Shown here: positions 36,301 to 47,566 of the stretch, piece after piece
Position numbering within the stretch: the first letter of the stretch is position 1
Layout: every line of letters begins with the position of its first letter
Origin: Angiostrongylus vasorum
Lineage: Eukaryota > Nematoda > Chromadorea > Rhabditida > Metastrongylidae
Assembly (NCBI GenBank): GCA_018806985.1
Contig: JADANN010000461.1
Location: forward strand, 744,001-808,000
DNA length: 64,000 bases
Reading direction: 5' to 3'
Position numbers and translations under genes: made by a program
The notes under the pieces: model-generated
What the model was told of the DNA's origin: nothing
Databases searched by the model: none
What the model saw: only the letters and a program-made list of their open reading frames with translations

Positions 36301-39300
36301 CTTCGTGTCTCATTTTCCGACTATGAAAGCAAACGAATTAACGGGGTTTCATATGGCAGGTTGACCCCCACCCCCCTGTGTATTGTTCAGGTTACAGTAA
36401 CCGCTCTTGCGTTGGAAATTTCAAAAGTTGTAAATTTCATAAATGATTTTTAAGAAACCCTGTTTCTAAACATATTTAAACTTGAAAGCACCTTTATAAA
36501 TAATACACATGCGAGTATTCCGATAAGTCAGAAGTTGTTTTATACCTTGTAAAGTTCTGAAGACCTGGGATACCCCAGTAATGAAGAAATTATCGTCAGC
36601 TGTCGAAAAAACCCGCTTCTTCACGAAAGGGTTAAACTAATGGACTCCTCTCATGATGAGCGTGAGGACAGACTTTCTCTTCAAATTTTGGGTATTCTAA
36701 TCTAAAAAGTCATCAAAATTCTTTCAATCAATAAATTTAAAACTGCAAAAAATTTTTTTTTGAAATGCTGCCTTATGCAGATTTCCTATCTTTTACCTAG
36801 ATAATATCATCATGGACAGTAGTTAAAAATTGTGGGCGATCCAGACGGACCATGATGAAAGTGTGGATTTGACCTTCTTCAGAATAAACTTGTCGTCATG
36901 TACGATATGGGCATGGCCAGAGTATTTTTGGATGACGAAGGACATCATCGACCACCGAGGTCTCACCCGGGCATGCGAGGCACCGAGGAGTGGAGCAGTC
37001 TCAATGCTGAAATCGGACGCGATCAGGTTCACTTATTTTCATTTAATTCACAAAATATTCGCGGAAATTCCATCATCAAGCCATCCAGAACCTGACAAGT
37101 CTAGCAAATCCAATGGTTTACGGCATCGTCTTGGATGGAGAAGCTTCCAAAAGCTATGATGTACAGCGGGGGTTTATCCTTAAGCAAGATCACCTAAGCT
37201 AAGAAAGAGTTCAACACTTCTGTACGAAAACCCAGTTAAGAGTGAACCTATCCTACGCCAGAGCCTGCGGAGCACTTAGTGACCACCTTCTCGCCGAAAA
37301 AAAAACAATGAAATTAAGGGTTTTATCCAAAAAGTATGGGATTTTTCACGTCCGCAAGGGAGCAAGGTCCTCTCGAAAGCTATGACGCTCGTAAGGAATG
37401 AATGGAAGCTGTGGTGATGCCCATGAGGATAAATCATTGATTATAGGGACCAGTGGTGACGGAAGTAATTACTAACAGCGAAGATATGATGCTATTTCGA
37501 CTATTTCTTTTGATCTTAAACCACATTAACGAAATAGTGAGGTGGATATGAGGATTTATTTGCTTATGAAATGTTCTTACTACAGCAACGCGGTGCGTGT
37601 AGCGTAGTGGTCGGAGGCGCCCTACAATAGGCATAGGATTGATCCCCACGCCGCAGGCTCATCTAGCTTTCTATCCTTCCGGGGTCTGCATATTGGTGCC
37701 GGATTTGCTTGGGAGGATAGCATCACTGGCTCGATAGATCCCTCGGCCACCTTTAGGCCAGATATGCATTCAGTCGCCTCCAACTATGCTTAGTGAAGTT
37801 GAATGCATGGTGCATCCCTTAGGGATTGATCATCGACGAGAGCTTTATCCTTTATCCTTTTAAAGCAAAGCGCTATGACAAAAACATCTACGGTGATTCA
37901 GTTCGTTATTAATCGCTTACCGATTCTTGTGTACAACCACGTCGTAGGCTTAATAGGATTTCAAGGGAACAGCCATGATGAGGGAAACGTGGAGAAGTCC
38001 TGCTCTGCAGTACCATACTCATAAAAACCTACACCGACTGATCTTCAACTGGACAGTTCATCGTCTTCGTACTCAGACCGATCTGTTAGTAATAGATAAT
38101 ACGGCTCATCAGACTCATTGGCGTTATTGTTACATCTGTTAGTGCTATCTAAATGTTGAACAGTAGTGAGTCGTGCATCTGCATGCTTGTGAGGTTTTTG
38201 TTTTTTTGATCATCTACAGCAAATATAGAGGAAATGAGAATCCGTCGAATCTATGGTGCATCACAATGTGTGATATTCAGACATCCTACGTGATTGTATC
38301 GTAGAATTCCGCTTTATAAGGATATTGAACCTTCCCAGAGAAGAGAACTTCGTGTAGATTGGTGTGCGATAAAGGTAAAAGATAAAGCTTCCGGCGTTGA
38401 TCAATCCCTGAGGAATGCGCTATGTATTCGACTTCATCAAGCATCGCTGGAGGTGATTGAATGCATATGTAGCTTTTACAATGACTCGCCGTGGCTCACC
38501 GATGTATCGAGTCAGTGTTGCTATCCTCCCAGACAGGTCTGGTACCAATTTGCCGACCCCAGAGGGATGGAGGGATTGGTGGGCCTAGGGCGCGGGGGTA
38601 TGCATGCAGGGCGCCTCTAACCACTGCGCTACACACGCCCTTCACATGTGGTGTTGGATAGAGGGTGATAATTTCTTGACGATGTTTTCAAAAACAAAAT
38701 TCTCAGATTTTTAAAAAAAACTTCTGGCCTTTCTTAGCATATCCTTTCTTCTGGTTGTAATTCATACCTAAGAAGAAAAAATACTTACTTGGCGTACTTC
38801 TACGAAGAACTGCGTAAACATCGGCACGATATCTACTTGGCTAAGACTTTAGTAGTTTGACAAGCTAGTTCTTCTTTCTTAATTCATAAAGTATTCATAT
38901 CTCGACAGCTATGATGACCAGCAGAGGTATTATGTTCTTTCTTCTGTGTAGCAAAGAAACGATTTTCTCCTTGTGGCCAGGATGTCGACATTTTTGGACA
39001 TGGCTTTATTCTTGAACGGACGGTCTTTCGAGGGAAAGTGCCTCTTACCCACAGTAAAGTGTCAAATCATACAGAGAAACAGTATCAACCAAGCTCAGGC
39101 AAAAAAAAGGAACATTTGTTTCAAAACCACCAACCATCGATGATGCTGGAACCTTCTGACTTTTCTTCATGAAATTACAGATAAGAAGTTTTTTTAGGGC
39201 CGTGTCGATGACCTCTGGGGATGGTTGTACTGTCTGAATGAATGGGTGAATTGTAGAAGTCAAAAACCACAACTTTGGTCAGCGTATGAGCGCGAGCCAA

Positions 39301-41560
39301 ATGTAAGGTATGTCATTGAGAAATAAAGGACAAAGGATAAAGCTCTCGGCGTTGATTAATCCCTAAGGAATGCGCTATGCGTTCGACTTCATTAAGCATC
39401 GTTGGAAGTGATTGAATGCATATCTGGCCTTTACAATGACTCGCGATGGCCAACTGATGTATATCGTCAGTGCTGCTATCCTCCTAGACAAGTCTGGTAC
39501 CAATTTGCCCACCCCGGATGGATGGAGGGCTTGGTGGGCCATGGGCGCCGGGATCGATGCCACGTGCAGGGCGCCGCCGACCACTACGTTACACGCGTTG
39601 AGAAATGTTAGTGATAATTAAGGAAAGTGTATTCCTTTGAAATGTGGTTACGTGATGAATCGATGAAAAAAATGCGTGTATATGGTATGCGGAGTTTTTC
39701 AATTAAATGATACACTACAACTTTCTATTTCAGACAGTTGATGAAATCGACGTTCTTCCCAACCAGAATGGTGCTTAACAACTGTCCATTCGTCTTCTAT
39801 CGCATCAACGTACTCATTTTTTTTGTTATCCTCAATATCTGCTATGGGTCACAATTGCACAATGAATGGGTGAATTGTAGAAGTCAAAAACCACAACTTT
39901 GGTCAGCGTATGAGCGCGAGCCAAAGCGTATGAGCGCAAAATTATTGCACAATCGTTGTGGTACCAAGGAGCTGGCTCGTCTTCTTACTGGTCCAACTAT
40001 GCCTCCCAATCTTCCGAGATTAGGAAACCGGGACCAAGCTTATCTGGGATCGGCCCACTCACTTCAATCCACGTGGAAAGCCATGGAACGGATATCATAG
40101 GATTCTAGGAAGAGTCGATTCGACCAGCGTTCAAGAACATTCATGAATTAGACGAAAATCGTCAAACACTAGCCGAACTCACACTCAGAAGTTCGAAGAC
40201 CATCGTGGACGATGGATGCAAGGAAGTGAGTCGAATGCAAGAAGTGCTGAGATCCACAGAATAAATGATGTCAGGTTATGTCAAAAAAATTATCTGCAAT
40301 GTGTATAATAATCCAATTTGTTTTTTGAATTCACAAGTAAAAAGGAAAAACAAATGGACAAAAAAGCATTCGTTGTTGATAAATCCCCTGAGAGATACGC
40401 CATGCAGTCGATTCAATTCATGTCACTATAGAGGTGATTGAACACTTATCTGGCCTATGTGATTTTTTGGATCTGATCGATGTATTAACTTAGTACATTT
40501 TATCTTCTCATAGAAGTGTGGTACGAATCCGCAGATTTCGAAGGAAGAAAGGGCTTGGTTTGCCTGGACTTCAGGATCGAACCAAGCTCCAAATGTGTAT
40601 TACAGGGTACTACTAACCATTGGGCTACACGCATCTGTAAAGCAAAGTAAAAATAAATAGAAGATAAGGAGTTTGGCGTTGAATAATCCCTCATCTCCTA
40701 ATCCGTTGAATAATAACCATGCACTGGACTTCATTAAGCATTGTTACAGGTGACTGATTATTGCAAATCTGGTCTTCACAATGGCTTGCGATGGACTACC
40801 GAAGTACCAAGTCAGTTCTCCAGTCCTCCCATACAAATCTGCTCCCAATTTTTTCGAACCCATGGGGATGGAAGGCTTGGTGAGCCCGGGGCACGAGATC
40901 GAACTAAAGACTACGTGTGTATTGCGGGACACCTCTAGCCACTGCACTTCGTGTGCGGAAGAAATGATTATTTACTCACTCATTCACAAGATACATCTTT
41001 TACATTTACAGTGCAGATTCTAGCACTTCCTGCATTTGATTCGTTTCCACGCAACTGTCATCGAAAGTCTTCGAAGTTCGTGCATGTGACTTTGGCTGTT
41101 GCTTGGGGATTCCTTTTTTCGTCTTTTTTTAACGAATGTCGTTGAATGCTGGTCGAAGGGATTCTCTTTGGAGTCCTGAAATAGCCAGTTTAGAACGTTT
41201 CCACTTGGATTGCAGATAGAGAGCCTTTCCCAGAAAGTCTGACACCAATTTCGTAATCGGGATAACCGGCTTTACTACCCATTGCCTTACGCGTCCCCTG
41301 TAGGGGAAAATACGATACCAGAAATAATAAGAAGAAAAAAAGAACAGCGTCCTTCAATACATCATCCATCATGTGCCATATTTCATGTTTTTCAGTGGTA
41401 TCTGCGAACACTGGGTCGTGATGATACGCCAGACTATTTCTATCTGGCCACGATCCTTCAGGAATCAACTGGACGCGTCAAAAAGACTCAGAAACCGGAA
41501 TCCGTCAGCTACAAGAAGGCAATGACCGAGATCAGTCTACTTGAAAGGGAATTCTTCTAG
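30394..41560 (+). CDS. CK1/TTBK-like protein kinase, spliced over 11 kb
   Basis: This appears to be a Ser/Thr protein kinase of the nematode-expanded casein kinase 1/TTBK-like group; the substrate is unknown. Exons seen are 30394-30436 (possibly from 30364), 32045-32163, 35940-36011, 36883-37026, 39198-39302, 39738-39809 and 41396-41560. In order they give IIDGWRIEESIGTG (P-loop), AVMKVA (ATP-binding Lys), HQVGLIHRDIKPENV (catalytic loop), MYDMGMAR (DMG in place of DFG), RPPRSHPGMRGTEEW (activation segment), GRVDDLWGWLY (subdomain IX) and GRDDTPDYFYLATILQ before the stop. Phases agree wherever exons adjoin. About 45 residues between the aC helix and the catalytic loop are not found; an exon must lie between 32164 and 35939. 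Exon 1 appears to use a GC donor (GCAAGT). Introns carry several SINEs and a 65-bp copy of exon sequence. DMG keeps the metal-binding Asp, so activity is possible. Confidence 0.8.
30845..31030 (-). repeat. Family A SINE, head half, diverged
   Basis: The reverse copy keeps CACGGGATCGAA and ACCACTGCGCTACATGCATCC. The body is truncated near 30848. It lies in the first long kinase intron. Confidence 0.7.
31031..32044. other. Kinase intron sequence, nothing further recognised
   Basis: No named repeat or exon up to the kinase exon at 32045. Confidence 0.4.
32345..32695. repeat. Family C inverted-repeat element, copy 3
   Basis: The right arm has TGGTGCAGTGGGTAACACG (A-box-like) and GGGTTTGAGTC (B-box-like). 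The left arm has their complements around GTTTCGAACC and CCAATACACCACTGAGG. The arms face each other and the outer ends match those of copy 1. Confidence 0.72.
32940..33240 (+). pseudogene. Possible cytochrome P450 N-terminal relic
   Basis: GNPIPIVGNLQ resembles the proline-rich hinge of P450 enzymes. After a plausible 46-nt intron (GTAAGT...TTGCAG, 33043-33088) come RFVQYYAFREK and, after a one-base shift, GRFPPYVTVRKGPWL, which is like the second P450 strand region. Two frame changes and no heme-binding part indicate a relic. It sits in a kinase intron. The identification rests on short similarity only. Confidence 0.33.
33260..33565 (-). repeat. Degenerate family A SINE
   Basis: TGCATTCGACTTTGTTCAGCA at the left and GTCGCTGTGCTACACACGTT at the right preserve the ends of a reverse copy. 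The body is strongly diverged. Confidence 0.5.
33566..34679. other. Kinase intron; possible missing kinase exon
   Basis: A stretch near 34330-34450 read in one frame as YLDLFGNHVHLLPYHFKEQ and RPPLLSVFRFEIHHAI weakly resembles the kinase segment that should precede the catalytic loop, but splice phases do not fit. Nothing else is recognised. Confidence 0.25.
34680..35720 (+). mobile_element. Ancient RTE relic with internal duplication
   Basis: SEVNGRWLNFLHFRGN occupies the place of the FADD-box region, followed by an FDKACGK-like block in DNA, and the 3' blocks near 35600 (GATCACCAACCAGATGCTCA and AGAGTTCTTCATGAAGAGC) match the RTE end. Within it, 35135-35225 and 35250-35345 are two tandem copies of the segment corresponding to APELSRRKRAAWGAF. 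Confidence 0.7.
37590..37861 (+). repeat. Family A SINE
   Basis: The head CGGTGCGTGTAGCGTAGTGG and the GGATTGATCCCC box are followed by a body with a short internal deletion and a GAGAGCTTTATCC tail. It lies in a kinase intron. Confidence 0.85.
38377..38641 (-). repeat. Family A SINE
   Basis: Reverse copy, AAAGATAAAGCTTCCGGCGT to GCTACACACGCCC, in the same kinase intron as the previous copy and in opposite orientation. Confidence 0.85.
39237..39301 (+). repeat. 65-bp exact duplication of kinase exon sequence, copy 1
   Basis: The last 65 coding bases but one of the subdomain IX exon (39198-39302) recur without change at 39861-39925, 624 bp downstream in the same orientation. Confidence 0.95.
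39331..39600 (-). repeat. Family A SINE
   Basis: Full reverse copy from GGATAAAGCTCTCGGCGTTG to CGTTACACGCG, inside the 435-nt kinase intron 39303-39737. Confidence 0.87.
39861..40263 (+). pseudogene. Duplicated kinase exon piece plus open coding-like sequence
   Basis: The 65-bp copy (39861-39925) stays in frame with the upstream kinase exon and with ELARLLTGPTMPPNLPRLGN beyond it. After a TAG-type acceptor near 40109 a second frame reads ESIRPAFKNIHELDENRQTL, SSKTIVDDGCKEVSRMQEV and a stop at 40263. Function is unknown. It may be a remnant of a duplicated gene tail now lying in the last kinase intron. Confidence 0.4.
40360..40636 (-). repeat. Degenerate family A SINE
   Basis: TTGATAAATCCCCTGAGAGA at the left and GGGCTACACGCATCTG at the right mark the ends of a diverged reverse copy. 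Confidence 0.7.
40662..40957 (-). repeat. Family A SINE, adjacent reverse copy
   Basis: This copy lies directly beside the previous one and in the same orientation, with a 20-30 bp insertion near its tail end. The head has ACCTCTAGCCACTGCACTTC. Confidence 0.75.
40985..41315 (-). repeat. Family E tRNA-headed repeat, copy 1
   Basis: GTGCAGATTCTAGCACTTCC, GAATGTCGTTGAATGCTGG and CCACTTGGATTGCAGATAGA align with 54775-55115 and 57010-57385. The right end is tRNA-like but weaker here. It lies immediately upstream of the last kinase exon. Confidence 0.65.
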
Positions 41561-42421
41561 ATGTGAATGTTATTGGAACTACACAACTAAACAACTAAAC
41601 AACTAAACAACATTAAACTCAATTACTATAGAAGTAAATCGTGGTCTATCTCTTAATCATAACTATTTTCCTACGATCGCCATGAGAGGTGAGCCTCTAG
41701 ACTTTCTTTATTCACCGACATACAGAGTCAGTTAATGAAGGTTGACGATTTCTTGTTACTATTTCTCTATGGAGAATATTCGTTTACATTCACTGATATC
41801 CCGCTTGCCATCGACTAACTCGAATAGGTACCGGAAAATCTCGCATAGCCTACCTGGACCCAGTTTAGCATCAAAGCTGCATACCGCTACCTCAAGAAAA
41901 GCATTCAGCTTGACACTATTAGTATAGAGGCCTCTACTTTCTTTCTGCTAGGAGGGAAAATGGCCACGTATAGCTCACTCGGTTCGGTTATGTGATAGTT
42001 TTATCCTAGCCGAGCTTCCGGATGAAAGATCAGATTGAGTCACTCTCATGGGGAATGAGCCATGGTTGCACATCGCTGCTCAGTAACCAGGGAACATTGT
42101 TCCCTCAAGATTAGGTGGTAAACTTGTGGAGAACATCATTCAACACTATTTAAAAAGTACAAGGAAGCGTCTACATGGAAAAATTATCTTCATTCTTAAA
42201 ATTGTCACAAAATGAGAAATATTCTGAAGAATCACACGCAAATAAAATACACCAATAATTAAGCCAAATCACTTTTCGTCCGAATCCATGGAGTTTTCCT
42301 CTTCTTCCTATGACAAAACTGTGCGTAGTTTTCAGTAGAATTTTGAATAATTCGTTGGTTCACATGAAAATGTATGGATTCAGCCGAAGTGCCCAAGTTC
42401 AAAGATTGGAAAAGAATCAAG
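41561..42421. other. Between kinase and leprecan-like gene; decayed family B piece
   Basis: From about 41950 to 42125 the sequence resembles the 3' part of family B (GAGCTTCCGGATGAA and TTAGGTGGTAAAC). A minus-strand segment at 42305-42270 reads EEEENSMDSDEK after a TAG-type acceptor and could be an alternative acidic last exon of the leprecan-like gene. No other feature is seen. Confidence 0.35.
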
Positions 42422-45400
42422 CTAAGCGCAAAATATGATCACACAACCGGAATGCATAGATCCGAGCCATTCTGAGCAATCCTGAATATCAATGGACAGC
42501 ACGATAGCTCGTCGACAGTCAGCTTGCCGTGTCTCTCTGGCACACGATCGACTTCGATAGATGGCAGTAGGCCATAGTTCCCGCACTCGTTTCTCGAGCT
42601 CCTCAACAAGCTGCTCGGCGTGCTTAGGAGGAAGTACTGAGCGCAGAGTTTTGCATTCATTGGAATTGAGCAGTTTGGTGACAGCATCATAGTCAAAAGT
42701 GTCCTCGATCGAAACGTGGGTGTTGAACCTCATTCGATCCTCTTGACGCTCTGCCGGGAACTGGAATGTTATTCAGTCACACCTTGATAATGCAAGCTGT
42801 AGAAAACTAGATTTTGAGAGTAATAATATCAATAACTGTTATTACTTAGACGATAACAATCAAAATAAAACTGGTAATAACCACAATGATGCTGAAATAT
42901 TTGCAAAACTCCAGACCGCAGGTGTATGCGGTGGTGAACGAACATGCTATTACCCTTTACCGTGGGCTAGCGCGTTCACCACCACACCATATGGGTCTTT
43001 CTGAAGACTGATAATGATAAGAATAATGAATAATAACAACAATGGTAAGGAAATCTGGTACAGTATGATACGAAGTGATGAAAATGACAGGGTTCTCTGT
43101 GCAGGGAAACTACGGCATTACTGAACCGAAAAAGTAGTACATAAGCGAACTATGAATAGTATACCAACTACATCAGTAATTTAACTGCTGACCAACTTCT
43201 TTAGGAACTCAATAACACTACCTAACCAAAAGATCGATAGGACTGCAAAAAACCGGTAAGGCTCTAAGTACGCCTCGCCTCCTCACGTTCTTCACGGTCA
43301 GTAGGCCTCAGAAGGCCCTAGGCGGACTAAGGCTTTGACCAATAAGTCTCGAAAAAGAGCTCATGAATTCGCCCACAAAACCATATTATCATGAGTTTCA
43401 GGTGGTCGTGAAGGGGAGTGAAGTTTAAACGACGGGCACTATTCTAATCATGATTGGAAACAACAATATAACAATTTGCTTGTTGAACGAAAGAGCTAGA
43501 AATACCTCGTTATTGACATATTGGAATTTTTCCTCAATAAACGTTAGGTAACGCTCTTCCAGTGTACGCTGCTTGTGAAGCCATATAATTCCCTTAAGAA
43601 AGTTGTACATTACTTTAAAGATGATGTTGTAGAGTACTATGTCTTTAACGAAGAAAAAACTTGATTTCTACACACGTCCTTCTAAACTTAATCGAGCACC
43701 TGATCAGGGACAAACAAGTCCTTATTTTTGTACTGCTTAGCATAAAAGTATTTATTCCTTCGCATCAACGGATTGTCATCAAACAATAGATAATTTGCCA
43801 CTGATCGTGCTGCTTCCGAACCACGCATTACTGGAAATAGTAAATGAAGAGCTTCATGGAGCTTTTTACGCTACGAAAGTTTCAGATTTCTTGAAGAACT
43901 TCTCACCATTCACATGTGGGCAGAACCAAGACTCACTTCGCAGCAGAGTTTTCAAGGGTTTCTGGAGAAACTTTAGAATATTCTATGACTGATTTTTTTT
44001 CTTTACTTTAGAATATGCAAGGATACAATGGGGTATTACTTGGACTCCTGGACACCTGGATGGCACGTCTTCACTGGTTGTGCGGACACCAGCACAATCT
44101 CTATTCTTCGGGGTTTTGCTGGCTTAACCACTGCGGTTCCCTGGAGTCCCGGGGTCAGCCTAGCCAAACTCTGCCCCATGTTGTCACCGCCACAGTCAAT
44201 TGTTGCCCTTGTGGATCAGAGGGAGATTTCCCACGACTAGTTTGATGCCAGGACGGTGGTGGATCCTGGCATTGGTTTACTCTTAGTTAGGCTTCCTGAT
44301 GGAAACGCCGGACTTTTTCTCAGCTTCGAAGACCTTGCCAGGGAGATGAATCCCCTCCCCGCCCTGTACATCGAAGCCCGACACCCAGGAAGATCTCCCG
44401 GCCACGATGAGGCGATAAAGCGTCGGCAGGAATTCAGTAATTGCATCAATATATGATATATAAGTGGCAATACGTCAAGATTAGTGGACTGTCCTAATGT
44501 TTTTGCAAGGTAACTCTTAAAATGTACTAGATACTGAAAATTTGTGAGACTCACACTTGTACTGACAGTAATGAAGGTACTCATAATGTGCTGCTAGTAG
44601 CTGACCAACATTATGACCATTGATTAACGCTAGACGATAGAGACAATTATGTTGACAACGTATCACTGATGACTGCATACCTAAATTACCATCATTTTGT
44701 CTCAAAAAATAACCCATCTAAGAGCCTGACTTGTGAGACGGTTCTGTTCAACACCCACTAAATACCGTAACTCACTCGTGAGTAACACATCAATCTCCGG
44801 ATTACCGTCGATAGCACCCCAATCTACCTTATCTTCACAAAGAAGTCGACATCTAAAATTGATCGATGCATTTCCGTCAATTAAGATACTTAAGAAGCAC
44901 TTGAATCTATACTGGAATGGAAAACCTCGAGTCTTCATCGATGGTCTTCTCTATGGACGACTCAAAATCATCTACACATTTGTGCCAGTCTTCTGCTTCA
45001 TAGGCTTGTACTCCTGAGATAAATCGAACCTTAAGAATGCAGCAGTTTTTTTCTTCGTCCTTTTTTCTTGGTCAACAAATCCATGAAAAGTGTTGAACCT
45101 CGTAGGGTCGACGAAGCAAATCCACTAGCATATTATCGTGATAACCCGGTTGTTCCATGTAGAACGCCAAACCGTCCAACGTGTCTTTGTCAGTGGGATT
45201 TTGAACCAGAAAAGTATATGCTGACTGTACAGCCTTTGTCAATTCGCCTATCTAAAACCTTGAGATGAAACAAAAACTCTTCAACAACACTATGATGTAG
45301 TGACTATACGTATTGATTACGTGGAGTTGACCGCTTCATCAGATCGATAACTATGCTTTGAATTGCAACAGCACGATCGTATTCCCTATTCTACACCCCG

Positions 45401-46600
45401 GTAAGAAATTAAAAAACAAACTTAACATACTATCACAATGCTGTCACTTTTTGTATACTGCCTATTCTTTTTTAATGGCAGGGTATTATGTGAAGTATAA
45501 CCATAATTATGCTGAGATATTTGCAAAACCCTGGCGGACCACTAGTGTCTGAGGTGGGGACAGAGTACGGTATTACCCTTTCCGGCTAACGCGTTCACCA
45601 CCACACCATGCCAGTTGTTCATTTCTCCTTTCTTTTAGCCGTCTTATTGACCTGATTCTATGTTGTGGAACTTGGAAAGTTTGATGGAAACCGTTAAAAC
45701 TTGAATCCACTTACCCTCCAATGGCAAATATGGAGATACTGAAACGGTTTTCGCTCAACAAAATCGAAATAAACGCTCATTTTAGCCAAAGGCGGTCTTT
45801 CTTCTGGAAATTTTCACATCATTTCATTCAAGACGTAAAGAACACATTGAAACTAAAACTTCTAAATCGTTATTTACCAGTAAATCGTTCACGCTTACAT
45901 CGCAATAAGCAGAGAGCTCGTTCGGACTGTGCGTGCTTCTGCGACATGAGGTCGTCGTCGGGCGATTCCACCTGCTCTCCACATTTTCTTCGACACCACA
46001 CCAGTTCGTCTTCAAAATATCTGGAAACGAGAGCAATTCATTCATCTGACACTCGCTATCTGAAAGGTTTCGAAACCATCATGACTCCAAGAGCGCGAGA
46101 AACTGCTTCGAAAAGAGAAGCATTTGTAGCAAAGCTAGTAGTAGTTACTAGTTACTCTTCTTTATATTTATTCATTAGATCATTTTCATTTCCACTCCGA
46201 CATGGACTTGCTAAATGAATAGCCCTCGGTGAGCAATTCTATAAGCCAAGTACGCAAACAATTACTTCTTTGACGCAATGAGTGGAATCCAATGCATAGC
46301 GCGTCAATAAGGGATTCATCATCGTCAAACACTTTACTTTACATCTTATGTGTACATTGAGGAAACAAATCAATAATAGGCAAGAGTTCCTTAAAACATT
46401 TCACCGACATAGTAAACTCACTGAAAATCATCAAGCGCACGTTTCATGAATGCTATACAATCAGGCCAATTACCATCCGTGTACTCGTATTTTCCATACT
46501 GATAGAGTTGTTCAAAAGTCATCTTCGGATCGTCCGGAGTACTGCTGGACCGATCGATAAATGAGTATGTGAACAGAGAATACAGGACTATTCGGGCCAT
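42422..46600 (-). CDS. Leprecan/CRTAP-like protein (helical TPR-like domain)
   Basis: In animals, leprecan-family proteins (P3H1-4, CRTAP) work in the ER in collagen prolyl modification and folding. Ten exons, 5' to 3', are 46600-46422, 46020-45878, 45803-45715, 45251-45099, 45029-44926, 44852-44776, 44680-44555, 43830-43700, 43592-43506 and 42760-42422. They total 1428 nt, or 475 aa, with consistent phases. A hydrophobic start ([14 protein letters not shown]) could be a signal peptide; an in-frame ATG at 46663 is an alternative. [20 protein letters not shown] and [17 protein letters not shown] are the two repeated domain starts. Paired Cys appear in WCRRKC, CRLLCED and [22 protein letters not shown] and [14 protein letters not shown] are the matching repeat ends. 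The last exon has [14 protein letters not shown], where a hydroxylase domain would begin, but no His-X-Asp dioxygenase motif follows, so it looks CRTAP- or P3H4-like. Confidence 0.87.
42880..43000 (+). repeat. Family C half element
   Basis: ATGCTGAAATATTTGCAAAA to CACCACACCATATGGGTC, one arm only, in a leprecan-like gene intron. Confidence 0.7.
44037..44440 (+). repeat. Family B repeat, full length
   Basis: The copy runs from TGGACACCTGGATGGCACGT through TCCCGGGGTCAGCC and ATGCCAGGACGGTGGTGGAT to CACGATGAGGCGATAAAGCG. It lies in the leprecan-like intron 43831-44554, antisense. Confidence 0.87.
45465..45612 (+). repeat. Family C half element
   Basis: The outer end TGGCAGGGTATTATGTGAAG and ATGCTGAGATATTTGCAAAA continue to CACCACACCATGCC. 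It lies in the leprecan-like intron 45252-45714. Confidence 0.72.
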
Positions 46601-46934
46601 GACAAATGTCGGGCTCGTGTAAGCTGTCGGCAGACGAGCACGTCTGGACCGAAGGAGAGGCATGAGAGGTTAGAACAGCTGCACGCCGCCTGCTGACCTC
46701 AACGGCCAGCACTCTCTCAGGATCTGGCTGACTGTTCAGTCTGGAACTTTCCACCTATTTGATAGATGTGGACGTCTTCCTTATCACCATTACGAGACTA
46801 TCGGTGTTTAATTTTACTCTTTCATGTCCTTCGCATTTCATTTTTTTAAGCTTAATTGGTGGAAACGCTAAGGAAAATCCCGACTTTAGCTAGCTGCTCA
46901 ATACGAATTCAGGCCATGCATTAAATCGTGTAGA

Positions 46935-47200
46935 CGACAAGCTGTGTTGATCAAACCCCTGAGGTACGTGCCATGCATTCATTTCCATTCACTCCATCAT
47001 CCAGACGATTTGATGCATATTCGGCCGTGACATTGACTTTCGGAAGACTATCGATATATAAGCTTACACCTTCCACCCTTCCAGACGTGTCTGGTGCCGA
47101 CCAGGAGGGATGGAGGGATTGGCTTGAGCGTGGCTGATATACGCCATGAGTGTACCCCTTCACAGAGGGCATCTCTAGCCACTGCGCTACACCAACGCAC
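46935..47200 (-). repeat. Diverged family A SINE
   Basis: TGTGTTGATCAAACCCCTGA at the left and CTCTAGCCACTGCGCTACAC at the right mark a reverse copy. The body around CCTTCCAGACGTGTCTGGTG is shortened. Confidence 0.75.
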
Positions 47201-47566
47201 TGCTTAAATGTAATCTTCATAAATGCTTAGCACGTTTGCCCCATTTTTCTGTCTTATTTTGAGTAACATCCACTCTACTGTTAACCAGCAACGTAACGTG
47301 GAGTTTCCAAGATCATTTACGAAGGTTTAACTTATCGTCTTAAACAAATAGGAAGCCGTTCACTAGTGAGTGACGATGAAACACACCCGCCGAGCAGTTC
47401 AAAGAGCTCTATTATATCACGAACTCTACTAACACAATATGCCTAGAAAATATTGGCTAAACTCGTCGCAAACATCTGTTTAAGAGTAGACACTACTCGT
47501 AAGTTACATATTACGTTTCTTGGAAAATGCTTAGCAGTAATTCTTTTCGAATCAGAAGCAAAATAA

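Noticed and set aside
36823..37159. Overlapping open frames on both strands at the kinase activation-segment exon
   Set aside because: These are shadows of the true exon 36883-37026, whose frame alone carries DMG and RGT motifs and fits the neighbouring exon phases.
45721..46218. 165-codon plus-strand frame
   Set aside because: It is antisense to two leprecan-like exons (46020-45878 and 45803-45715) that splice in phase and carry conserved Cys motifs.
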